This document shows, in pieces, positions 10,830-21,734 of a DNA stretch of 64,000 nt. Each line of letters begins with the position of its first letter. Position 1 is the stretch's first letter. The translations under genes were made by a program, and so were the position numbers. The notes below the pieces were generated by a model. It was not told the DNA's origin. It ran no database searches and saw only the letters and a list, made by a program, of their open reading frames with translations. The DNA comes from Apiospora phragmitis (Eukaryota > Ascomycota > Sordariomycetes > Amphisphaeriales > Apiosporaceae): assembly GCA_038363925.1 (NCBI GenBank), contig JAQQWL010000010.1, positions 372,001-436,000 on the forward strand, read 5' to 3'.

Positions 10830-13800
10830 TAGCCGAAAAACGAACCCGTATAATAACCTAATACCTTTAAACGTATAATAATATTAAATAAAAACTCCTT
10901 ACTTAAAACGAATACGAGGATTTCGTCCGAAACTAAAAAAGGAAAAAAAGAGGAGCTAAAAAACGACGAAAAGAAATATAATTACCTTAATTCAGAAAAC
11001 GTATAATAAAGCATTACTTACTTAACGGACTCCGCGTTCTACTACTGGCTTATTAACGAGGATATTTATTCTCTAAAGGTTATTATATAAGCCGATTAAT
11101 TTAACCTTACCAGCTCGTCTAGTTAAACTTATTAAAAAGAGCTTTAAAATACCGGCGCCGCCTTATTTTTAATAATTAAAAAGCCTTAAATAAAGGCTTA
11201 TATACGAGAAAAACTAAACGTATAAATTAATTAAACCTCGAGGAGCGCCGAAATTAAGTTTAAAAGCTTAAAACTTATCTTATTAATTAAAATAATCGAT
11301 ATATAAAACCGATTAAAAATAATTAAATATTATATTTTAAATATTATAACTTTTTTCTTATTCTTATTATATAATATTAACCGGCTTAAAACGTATTATA
11401 ATAATATTTTTAATCTTATTATATAAAAAAACGACGAAATACTCCTTATAATTAAAAAATAAGGACATCCGTTCTTTAATACCGGGCCGTACGAAAATAA
11501 CGTTATATTTTATTAAAAAACAGCTTCGACACCTCTACTAATAGTTTAAACACCCTCGTATAAAAAAGCTTTATACGCTTTTAAAAAACGCCGGCTATAA
11601 CGACGTCGTCTTTATTATTTTTAACGAGATTTAAAAGTTCTGCTCTTAATATTAATTATACGATTTAACGCTATAAAAATTCAAATTCTCACTATAAAAT
11701 AAATACGACTTTAATTATAAAATTATTATAAATATTATTTATATTAATAAATAAAACGTATTTTATATAATCGATTCGAATATATCTTTTTAAACGGTTA
11801 TATTCTTATATTCGCTTAGTGTATAAAATATTTAAAATATTTTTTATAAATATTAAATATATATATATTAAAGACCTTTTAATTATATTTCGTATAGTCC
11901 GGGTATATATTTTTAAAAAAAAAATCGACACTATATATAAATAATAAGAATTATTTATAAATAAATACTTATCGAAACTTATTAAATAATAAATAAAATT
12001 AAATAAACGTACGTTCTATTATATAAAACCTTTAATATTTTATAAAAAGATCTCGGTTATTAAATAAATACCGAAATAATACTTTAAATAATTATTAAAG
12101 CTTTAAACGATACGGCTAGCCCCGACGGCTTAATACTTACCCTGCTCGTATTCGGAACATACCCTCGCATCGACGGGAACTTATTACCGTTACTAGAGAT
12201 CTAGCCACGAGGAGAAACTGTATAAAAAATAATAAAGATATTCCGGAAGATATGTATAAATATCGATATTTACCGAGCTTTAAATACTCGAAACGGACCG
12301 GTTATTTATAATATTTTAATATTCTCGCTCCGAAGTAAAGTCTTAATTTAGCGAAAAAAAAAGGATAAACCGGACTATATAAAATAATAGCTATTAAAAA
12401 CCGTACGATCCGGGTAAATACCCCGGACGGCCCGAAAGCCTTTCGAGTAACCTAAATTAAGCCGTACTACCGGAAAGAGGCCGGAGAACTGTACGACGAG
12501 CCGGATATATAACCAGATCCGGAATAGCTAGTAAATACCCCAGATACTAAACCGATAGCCGAGGAAATTACGGTAGCTCCTATATAACGTAGCCGGGGAC
12601 GATTTAAAGAATATTTACCCTAGAACGTTTTAACCGCCGTATTTTTTACTTAAAAAAAATAAGAGAATTACGATTTAATAATTAAGCTTTAATAAAATAG
12701 CGTTATTACCTCGTTTAAATATTTATTTTAAAAGTTTAACGTGGAAGAGATTAATAATCTCGCCGTATAAAGAGTTTTCGAATTTATTCGATTCGACCCG
12801 AGTAAGCATACCGGCCGGAAGATTTTTAAAACACGACTCGTACGAGAAATTAAGAGTAAAATTACGAAGTTATACGAAAAGTCTAGGCTCGTAATATAAG
12901 GCTATAAAAATATAGAAAAGGAGGCTATTTTAACTTAGTTATTAATAATTTAAAGGATAAACTAGAGATTCCTGCTAATCCTCGGATTAACCTTAATTCG
13001 AAACTTTAATATACGAGGCGAGCTACGCGATATCATATAGATATTTACTTAATTATATAATAAATTAAACCGATTAATTTACGTATATTTATTAATAAAA
13101 TTAAAGACTTAATATCTCGAAGGGACGCTACTTTAAATCGTATTACCCCTATACGAACTAATAGAGTTAAAACTTTATTAATTTAAAACGTATTATAATT
13201 ATTATATATAAAATTTAAAAATAATAATTTTAATATATAATATTTATTTATTATTTATTATAAAAAACCGGACATTTTCGATATTATAATAATATAAACC
13301 GACGATACGTTTAGTTTCGTTATAACCCTCTTTTTTTTTAAAAAAAGAAGAAAAATTAGCAGAGGAATAATTCCGTATAAAGTTAAAGAGTATTTTAATT
13401 AAAAACACGCTAATTAAGTTTAACGGTGGTAAGATTTAATTAAAATCGTACCATATCCTTTTCGAATAAAAAGGATAAACTAATTAATTAAAACTTATCG
13501 ATTTAAAAGCTATTAATAAAGATTAGTAATATATTTCTTAACGTATAAGAGGAGTATATCTAGCTTTTATTTATTAATTAAAAGTAGCGTACGACTTATT
13601 TATTGCCGCTTAAATATAAATTTTAAACAATAAAGATATTAAGAGCTTAAACGAGCGTATTAATTAATAAATTTAGAATTTAATACGCGGCTTAAGATAT
13701 ATCTCGCTTAACTTTTATTATATAAAGATATATATTTTTATTAACGGCTTATTTATAAATAACGAGGATTTAATTTCTTAACTTAAATACCTAATCTTAT

Positions 13801-14290
13801 TAAATTAAGGGATAAATCGTACGAAGGACTAGTTTAAAATTTAAAGTAATATTATTTATTAGAGCTCGACGAAATATAAAAGAGTTTTACGAAACGTATT
13901 AATTAACGAATTATATAGCACGATTTCCGGTATAGATAACGGTATAGTACTAAGTATTACGCTTAAAAAAATCGTACGAACTTTAAAATTCTAAGATATA
14001 TTAATAACCTTTTATATAAATTTAAAGTCTTTTTATAACTATTTAATTAAGTTGGGTATAATAAATAAATAAAAGCTTATAATCGATATTATATCCCTCC
14101 GAGAATTATACGAAAAAAAGAGATCTTATAAATCTATTATATCGATAATAAGATAACTTAGCAGACGCCCTTACTAAGGTATCCCTAAATAAGGCCCTCG
14201 AATAAATAGTCTCGATAAATAGCTTTACCGTACGTATAGAAGGGTATATCGAAAGGCTAGACTCGCACGTCCCCGATAAGGTGTAACGTA
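10830..14290 (+). pseudogene. Decayed copia pol (integrase, reverse transcriptase, RNase H)
   Basis: Integrase: a GAG-pre-integrase-like LRHLYQ-FKHPRIKKLY stretch at ~11535-11580, then the catalytic core to ~12150 and a PxRxRNIP-like region near 12160. Reverse transcriptase N-terminus: VFEFIRFDPSKHTG at ~12778-12820 and EKSRLVI-GY at ~12877-12905, then core to ~13700. RNase H C-terminus: NLADALTKVSLNKALE at ~14158-14205. Numerous stops from RIP. No part could encode a working enzyme now. Confidence 0.8.
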
Positions 14291-14610
14291 TCGCGATATA
14301 CGACGGCGCCTTTATTATTATTACTATTTTTAGACCGTTCTTTTTAATTTATAACGAAAAATAATATATATTAATATATAATAACTTCTTTTATTACAGT
14401 TATTATTATTAAACGATTAAAATAATTAATTAAAAAAACTTATTATTTAATAAAATTAATATTAAAAAGGTATAGTATTACCTATACGACTTAAATAAGC
14501 ACCGAATACCGGATTAACGCAACCCATCCGTACGAGACCCTCGAAAAGAGAAGGCCCGTATTTAAAAAGGGGAACAGGCTAATTTTATCGTTAAAATAGA
14601 AAACTGCTAG

Positions 14611-14822
14611 TATTAAAATAGCAAGAACTAAGGTTTTTTATATTACTTTAAAAAAAGTACTACGTACCTACGCGTACGAACCCTTTTTTAATTTTATTAA
14701 GAGGGGTATATAATATTCCTCGTAATTCGCATTAAAAATAAATATAAATAATAAAATATAATAATATAACCTCGATTAAACTCGAAACTTATTTATACGT
14801 ATATACGAAAGCTTATTTAATA
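14611..14822 (+). repeat. 3' LTR of the copia element
   Basis: 212 bp copy of the 5' LTR, followed by GTTTT (14823-14827), the right half of the target duplication. Confidence 0.9.
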
Positions 14823-15365
14823 GTTTTCGAATAAAAAAGGGCTAATAAATAGCTTAATAATATATATAAGCTAAAAACCACTATCACGTTAACCACCTTT
14901 AATATTTTAAACTAATATAGCCTTTTTATAAGCTTTAATATAATATATAAAGAAGTTTCGTTTATTAATAAAGGATAAATATATTAATAAGGTTAAAAAA
15001 CTAATCTCTTCTCGATAATAAGCTTTTATAAAAGTAAAAACCTTAATATTAAGGGGTTAAAAACGTATAATAAATAAAGGGGTAAAAATAATAAATAAAT
15101 ATTATTTTAATAATAAAGGGACATGAAATAATTAGTTATATAACTGCTATACTTATTTAAAATAAATAAACAAGCATCCTTCGAGTTATTCGAGGCGGTT
15201 TTCGATATAAAGATATCTTCGAGCTATTTAACCGCGATCTCGTTATTCATCTAGCCTTTATTACTTATATTAGACTTTTATCTTTAAAATTTATCGAGTT
15301 TTTAAGGGAACTATTACTTTTAAACCGATTTACCCTTATAAATTATTAAAGGAGAAATAGCCCTA
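14823..15365 (-). mobile_element. Element F, piece 3: middle to C-terminal part of the transposase
   Basis: On the minus strand, from 15360 downward, a pogo-like transposase is readable through stops: RAISPLIIYKGKSV at ~15360-15315, an FILN-YSSYITN segment near 15150 (from LDGHSSH), INETSLYI near 14960, and an IKGG-RDSGF motif near 14890 typical of the end of the DDE domain. Bounded by the copia target duplication on the left and by element C1 (TA at 15364-15365) on the right. Confidence 0.6.
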
Positions 15366-17186
15366 ACGTACCCACGGTCTAATTTCTTACTTTCTTATAT
15401 TTTCGCGTAACGCTTTACTTGTATCGCGTTCTTTTATTATATTATTATAATCGGCTTTTAAAAAAAAGTAACGTTATTTTAACGTTATAAACGCTTTAAA
15501 ACGATTTAAAATTAAGTATATAACGTGCGGTTAAAATATATAATATTTTATTAAAAACCTTTTTTAATCGTCGGCGCGATATAACTTTAAGATTTAATAT
15601 TTAATTATTAACTTAAAACTTTATTATTCTCGAAAAGGAAGTAATTATAAAGTATATAAATAATTTAAATTCGCGATCGTTTCTTCCCCCGTATAAGTAG
15701 CGTCGAAGATATAGCGAATCGATTATTTACTTAACGCGACGCGAGACGCGTCGGCGTTAATTAGGCCTCGAGCTTTATACGACGATAACTAGACCTCCGG
15801 ACGCGTTTTAATTAAAGAATCGATTATTAAAAGGTTTTTTACGAAGATCTCGACCCGTATCGCGCGTAGCTTACCTTTATACGAAATATAATTTATAAAT
15901 ACGAGATTTAAAAAAAAGATGTTTATAATTTTAACGAGACCGGCTTTTTTATAGGCTAAATCTTATCCGAAATAATTATTACCACCTTTAATCGATATAA
16001 ATAGTTTAAAGTAATATAATAAATGAACCGAGAATAGCTTATAATTATTTAAAGCGTCGGATCGTACGGTTACGCTATCCCTCTATATATTATTTTTATC
16101 GGAAAAACGTACCTCTCTTTTTAATACGAAAATAGCCCATTACTAAAGGACTAGGTAATCGTAATTATTAAAAATAATTAAATCACGAATAAAAGAAGCG
16201 AGGACTAGATTCGATACTTTAATTAATATATTAAGTCTTATATAAAGGGTCGTTATCGCCTCTTAATCTTAAACGGCTACGAAAGTTACTATTTAATAAC
16301 TTTCGAACTTTATTATAAAAAGAACTTAATTATTATACTTTATATATTTACTTATTTATCGCATAAGTTTTAACCTCTTCATTTTAATTATTTTCGTATA
16401 TTAAAAAGGTCGTATAAAAAGAAATCGAGTGTTTTATATGGGCGCATATTATTTATATTTTAAAGGAAAACTTTTTACCGGCGTTTTTAAAAGCGTTCTA
16501 ACCGAGTTTTACCGTTTTAAATATATGGGGAGGTTTTTAAAAAATAAGACTTATTTAATATAACCCGGAATATATTATTTTATAGTTAAATATAAAGCTA
16601 TATATTTTAATACCTCCGGGGACATTTTTCGGCCTACTTATCCCTTAAAAATTAAAAACCTTAAATAACTTAATTAAAGCTTAATCTTAAACCGAATACG
16701 TTTAAAACCGTATTATATAGTATTAAAATAACTTTTCGACGTTTATTTTAACTAGGCTTAACTAAATTACGAAAGGTATAACGTAGATTATATACCGGCT
16801 CGCTTTTTTAAAGAGTGAGGTAAGCGTATTACGAGAAATAAAACATTTAGCCGACGCCGCCGTACGAAAAAGAAACGGCTATAAGATAGAGGATTACTTT
16901 ATATATAAGCTAGAAAAGACTTATAGTTTTAAAAGGACGTTAGTAAATAGTTATAAAATAAATCGCGCCGGAGTAGTGGTCGTACGAGAAGGCTTAAAAC
17001 GCGCCCGCGACGCTATAGAATCTACGGGGAGCCCGGGCATAATACGCGCACTTATTAAAATAATATAAAAGTATTTAATAAAAACGATTCTAAATAATAT
17101 TAATTAATTTTAAACGTTATAATAAAATTAATTATATATTATTATATAACGTTTAAAAAAGTGGGAAATTAGACCGTGAGGTACGT
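15366..17186 (+). mobile_element. Element C1: pogo/Fot1-like DNA transposon, RIP-mutated
   Basis: Ends ACGTACCCACGGTCTAATTT (15366) and its altered reverse complement ending GTACGT (17186), TA flanks 15364-15365 and 17187-17188, length 1821 bp. Its plus-strand transposase aligns closely with element B over about 1.6 kb (for example 9300-9610 with 15680-15990, sharing the CGCGTCGGCGTTAATTA and TTTAACGAGACCGGC segments). Inserted in element F: the F frame reads across the junction as VEYISF then RAISPLIIYK. Confidence 0.85.
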
Positions 17187-17270
17187 TAAAGCTAATATAT
17201 TCTACCGTTTTTAATTATTTAAAGTTAATATTACTTTATAAACTAGTTTCGTAAATACGACTTATTAAGC
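17187..17270 (-). mobile_element. Element F, piece 4
   Basis: Immediately right of C1 the minus strand continues the F transposase (KTVEYIS, ~17210-17191), in frame with the 15365 side once C1 and one TA are removed. The rest of F could not be followed further right, where plus-strand sequence of another element begins at about 17270. Confidence 0.45.
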
Positions 17271-18976
17271 GATTAAATAATTAAACCGACTTTTAATAAC
17301 TAAATTAATAACGAGACGAGCTTAAACTAGATTCGATATTTCGATAAATATATTAAAGTATAAACGAAGGGCCTTTATTACCCCTTAATTTTAAACGGTT
17401 ACGAAAGCTATATTTCGGCCGAATTCGAAAAGTATTATAAGAATGACGGCATTATTATATTTAATATACCTCCTTATTTTTTAAATATAATATTTTATTT
17501 GTTATTAAAACGTACTTATTCGAAAGAAATCGAGCTATTTATTAAAACGTTAATAAATTATATTATAAAGTTAAAGTTTTTTATCGCTTTTAAAGCCGCG
17601 TATTCTATTACTTTTATATAAAAAATAATATTAAATATAAATTTAGCGTATTTAGTTTAATATTTTATTACCCGGATAAAATAATTAATAACTTAGATAT
17701 ACGTTTTTAAACGTTTATATTTAACCCGTTACGTTCGGGGACGGTTAATACTTATAACCTTTAAACGTTATTTAATTTTTAATAAACGATTAAATACTTT
17801 ATTTTTATTAAAAATAAGGTTTTTACTTATTAAAAACCCTTTTTAGTATTAACTTTAAATACTATATATTAAAAAACGAAAAATATATATATAATAATAT
17901 ATAAAATAACTTTTATAAAAAACTAAATATATATTTTATAAAAGGCTAATTTAATACTTTTTAAATGTTAAAGAATTAAAAAATCGCGCGATTAGCTTAG
18001 AAAAGCCCTTATTATATAAGAATTCTAAGAGTTATAAAACGAGAAGGTAAAAGGGAAGCGTTTAGTAATTAATAAATGCGGAACGGGGGGTTCGTTAAAG
18101 CGGAGGGCGACCGGTAAAAGGCGCTGTAGTATCTGCGGCGAAATAGGTTATAATACGCGAATATATAAAAAGAATATAAAATTAAGTAGCGAATCGAATA
18201 AAGAGTAATTTTAATTAATTTATATAAAAGTAGTAAGATATAAAAAAGTGGCCGATTTAATAATATAGCCGACTTAATAATAAACTACGTTATTAAGTTT
18301 AATTTAACGTATTTAATTTAATATCTTATTATTTAAAAGATATAATTAATAAGTTAAATATACGTTTTTAAACGTTTATATTTATTTCGTTACGTTTAAA
18401 AATAATTAATACTTATAATCTTTAAACGTTATTTAACTTTTAATAAATAATGAAATACTTTTCTTTTATTAAAAATAAAAACTTTATTTATTAAAAAAGC
18501 TTTTTTATATTAATTTTAAATATTATAAATTAAATAATAAAGGGTATAAATAAAATAACTTATAAAATAACCTTTATACGTAATCGAATACGTACTTTAA
18601 AAGAGGCTAATTTAGCCCTTTTAAAGCGCCGGAGAGTTAAAAGATCGCGAGTCTAGCTTAGAAGAGCCCTTACTATTAAGGAAGTTCAAAAGATCAGGAC
18701 AAGAAGGCAAAAGGGAAGCGTCCAGCGACTAATGAAGGCGAAATGGGGGTTCGTCGAAGCGGAGGGCGACCGGTGGAAGGCGCTACGGTGTCTGCGGCAA
18801 GATAGGTTATAATGCGCGAATATGCGAAAAGGATGTAGAATCGAGTAGCTTAGATAGCGAGTAATTTTAATTAATTTAAAGCGTTATAGTTAAATTATTC
18901 TATATAAAAGTGTCGAAATATAATAAGGGTGGACCACTTAATAATACGGACTACTTAATAGTAAACCACGTTATTA
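17271..18976 (+). mobile_element. Element C2: 5'-truncated pogo-like transposon with internal duplication
   Basis: Plus-strand transposase C-terminal half without the N-terminal half: IRYFDKYIKV and LILNGYESYISAEFEKYYK at ~17330-17445, then a SKEIELFIK stretch, then a C-terminal zinc knuckle (CGKIGYNARIC at ~18792-18825, His to Tyr by a RIP-type change). The 3' part occurs twice in tandem, see the repeat entry. A right terminal-repeat-like sequence ends near 18974. No left end was found. Confidence 0.65.
17638..18976. repeat. Tandem direct repeat, about 0.67 kb per copy
   Basis: 17638-18299 and 18299-18976 align over their whole length: shared CGTTTTTAAACGTTTATATTT, AAGGGAAGCGT and CGGAGGGCGACCGGT blocks, and the same 3' end CGTTATTAG/A. 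Copy 2 is clearly richer in GC over its last ~350 bp than copy 1, so the two were mutated to different extents. Confidence 0.8.
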
Positions 18977-19041
18977 GAATATTTATCTCTACTAGCTTAA
19001 GCTTTAATATCGACTATTATAAACCGCTAGATTAACTATTA

Positions 19042-20973
19042 AGCACCTTAACCACTTAGCCTTCTTATCACATAAGTAATTACTTAAACTTAATATTAAA
19101 CTATATTATAATCTAAGATTATTTTATTAATAACTATTTAAAAAAAATCGGAAAATTATAACTTTAACGAATTTTAATTTAAATATAACTAGTAATATTA
19201 AAATTGTTTTTCGAATTTAAGCGAATGATTTAAATCGCTTTATTTTCTTTCGATTTATTTTAAAGGTTATATTATTAGCTTATTATTTTATCTTTAATTA
19301 CTATTATATCTTATATTATAATAAAAGCACGATTAAAGTCTTTAATTATTTAATAAGGTTTAAGTTTATATACTTTATTTAATTCGGCTTATAAACGATA
19401 CTTTTCTTACTTTAATTTAGTTAATTAAGCGTTTAAAATACTAAGCCCTTTTTCGAACTTACGAAACAGTAGCTTTTTATAGGTACTATTAAGCTAAACG
19501 TCTCTATTACGAGCTAGGGCTTCGATTTAACGTATATACCGAGAGCTAGTAAGTATAGGCGCTTCTCGGATAAGTATTTATTAGTCGTTAAGTTATTTAA
19601 GGCTTAAAGGGACTATTTTCTAGCCGCGGCCCTGCTCGTATTTACGTAACCGAGAGTTCAGGGATTTAGAAATATCCTACGAGTAAATTCCAATGGCTCG
19701 CTACCCGTTAACTATTATTTTAAGTTTAAAAGCTAACTCCCGGGCTCGGTGTTACGTTTAAATAAAGTTAACTTTATTTACGTTTATATTAAGCGTTAAT
19801 TAATAATAAAAATTAAATATTCTCGGATTTTTCGCTTTAATATTAAAAAAGACCTAGATTTAAAAGCTATAATATATAAGTATATATTAATAAGTATAAT
19901 AATTAAACTTTATTAATTATATATTCTGTTATAAAATAGTTTTATATTTAATTACCGTAGTTATTTAAAACAAGTAACCGCTATTACTCCGGGTCCTCCG
20001 GTTTCGTCCGTAATAAATAGATATTTCGTAATTATAATATTACTAGCTCGTTATTAATTTATCCTTTAAATAAATAAACGAATAACTAGTTTTAAAGATT
20101 TATCCATAGGTTATAAAAATCGTCGCCACGATTTAAAAACTATTAATATTATATATTAACGCTTTTAAAAATAATTAAAAAAAAGTAAAGTAATATTATT
20201 TATATTTATAAACTTTATAACGGTCACTTATTTATAATAAGCGGTATTTTAAATAAAAATTTTAATTAATTCGGCTAAACTAATTATATAATAATTATTA
20301 TTTAAACTTATAATATTATTAATTTTATTTATATTATAAATAAATTAAGCGAGAATATCCTTAATAAAATCCTGCTTTAAAATAAAGAAAAAAAGCTAGA
20401 TATTTTTTTCGGATATGTAATAAACGCGTCGGAAGTTTATCGTCGTGGCTAATATGGTTTTCAGCTTGGGGTAACGGGCGATGAATCTCCTTACCCAGTG
20501 GATTCCAAGGGGCAGGGCGCGCTGGTCTGTCTTGAGTAGCCGGGCGACGAATAGCCGGAACACGTTATGCTTAGGGGCAAGGCCTAGCTACGCCTGTCGG
20601 ATAGCCCAGGTTTCAAGATACTCCTCCTGGGCGGAAGAGAGGGTCCTGGCGGACTCCTTGGACTCGGTCCGGGTCGGTCTGCCCCTGATTCTGTCCCGCA
20701 AGGTGGCTCGGGGTACCTTGAGTCTTTTGGAGGCTACACGTTCCGACTCGCCAGCTTGTACGGCCAAAATGGCACGCTGAATGGCGGATTCGGGGGTTGG
20801 GATGGGCATGGCTAGAAAGCACGAGAAGTGACGATTCTGGCAGTATCCTCTAATTGCTAATGAGGGGGTTGGGTGCTGACTTATATGCGAAAAGGGGGTT
20901 AGGGGGCTTCGCTTATCGGTAGTCAATTTGGGTGGCTGTTTATGTGGTAGGACGCCTAAGTGGTTAGGGTGCT
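19042..20973 (-). mobile_element. Element D: pogo/Fot1-like transposon, only partly RIP-mutated
   Basis: Left end AGCACCTTAACCACTTAGCC (19042) matches the reverse complement of the right end (TAAGTGGTTAGGGTGCT, to 20973). TA flanks 19040-19041 and 20974-20975, length 1932 bp. The transposase runs right to left. Positions 20440-20973 have normal GC content and readable protein, while 19042-20440 is AT-rich and unreadable, so the mutation boundary falls inside one element. Confidence 0.87.
20588..20809 (-). pseudogene. N-terminal DNA-binding part of element D transposase
   Basis: From ATG at 20809: a helix-turn-helix (Psq/CENP-B type) beginning ESAIQRAILAVQAGE, followed by KVPRATLRDRIRGRP and an EEYLETWAIRQA segment, the usual start of a Fot1/pogo transposase. 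A TAG at 20590-20588 ends it. The frame then continues as LGLAPKHNVFRLF and IHWVRRFIARYPKLK to about 20440, so TAG is best explained as CAG mutated by a C-to-T change in a CpA context. Beyond 20440 the frame is lost in the AT-rich zone. Confidence 0.82.
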
Positions 20974-21734
20974 TATACCAGCCCCTGGGTTCTGCTAATA
21001 ATATGCCCGGTTCTCTTTTTCGTGTTTACGTTCACACATGTGCATTGAACGACGACTGGTTGGAAAGGGTCCGCAAATGGAAGAGGTGGAAGCCCCTATA
21101 AGCGTTCACCGCCTGCAAATAGTATGTCAACAGTGTCATTCGATGTGCCTAGATCAGCCCCGTCATCTACACTTTACCAGTGATTAGGAAGATGACAAAT
21201 AAGGGATAGCAATCTTGTACACTAACTGATTACATAAGTACTGACTGAATGAGGCACCAAAGGCCCGATCTCATCAACTGACAGGCAGGGGTGCTTATTC
21301 ACGTACCTGTCAGGATTGTTGACACTGTCAGCGAATACGAGAAGCAGCAAATCAATGTTATGGGTGGTCGCAGCTGAAGCTTGAGGCCACCAATGATCAT
21401 TGAAGGGACACATCTGTCTTGCTCCACAGTTGCTTACTTCAGGGCTGCCAATATATGCAGTACCCTCAATAAGCAATTTGCATCAGATTCGCCCTAACTT
21501 GAGACATGCCCTGCCTTCTTTTGGGGGGGGACAAGGAAGATTATAATATATTGACCGAATAAGTAAAAGGAGATTAAGCCATTTCCTACCAAGCAGCCAT
21601 ATATATATATATAAACGGAATGTCCGGGCTATAGGTTCGTTCTGTCTCTTGCACGCATCAGCATTAGACAGGGTTCCACAGCCAACAGGCCAGACTATCC
21701 AAACTTCTAATCCATCGTCCCCTAAGCCGTCAAG
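20974..21734. other. Intergenic region between transposon block and lyase gene
   Basis: Normal-GC sequence. A minus-strand frame at 21222-21476 (84 codons) has no recognisable features and is not called. An (AT)n tract near 21600 is listed separately. Confidence 0.6.
21599..21616 (+). promoter_or_regulatory. AT repeat with TATA-like sequence upstream of the PL20 gene
   Basis: Alternating AT run ending TATAAAC about 125 bp before the ATG at 21735. The position would suit a TATA element, but a simple microsatellite is equally possible. Confidence 0.3.

Larger units (their letters stand above)
5059..14822 (+). mobile_element. Full-length Ty1/copia LTR retrotransposon, RIP-mutated, with two nested elements
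   Basis: Two 212-bp LTRs (5059-5270 and 14611-14822) with degraded TGTTAAA...TTTAACA ends are flanked by a 5-bp target duplication (ATTTT at 5054-5058, GTTTT at 14823-14827; the A/G difference is RIP-type). Removing nested elements E and B leaves about 5.98 kb, normal for copia. Plus-strand order of decayed domains: Gag with zinc knuckle (~5500-7029 and 10830-10850), integrase (~11500-12300), reverse transcriptase (~12700-13700), RNase H end (~14165-14190, ADALTK). Integrase before reverse transcriptase defines copia rather than gypsy. No intact ORF remains. Confidence 0.9.
2585..20440. repeat. AT-rich block of RIP-mutated transposons
   Basis: About 18 kb of strongly AT-rich sequence with almost no open frame above 60 codons on either strand. 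The sequence is dominated by TA dinucleotides, and aligned repeat copies differ mainly by C-to-T and G-to-A changes. Recognisable transposase and retrotransposon reading frames are full of stops explained by Trp TGG to TAG and Gln CAG to TAG. This is the signature of RIP. Both edges are sharp: about 2580 on the left and about 20440 on the right. Confidence 0.92.

Noticed and set aside
17638..18976. Considered as long terminal repeats of another retrotransposon
   Set aside because: The repeated unit contains transposase C-terminus and zinc knuckle rather than LTR features, and the copies are directly adjacent.
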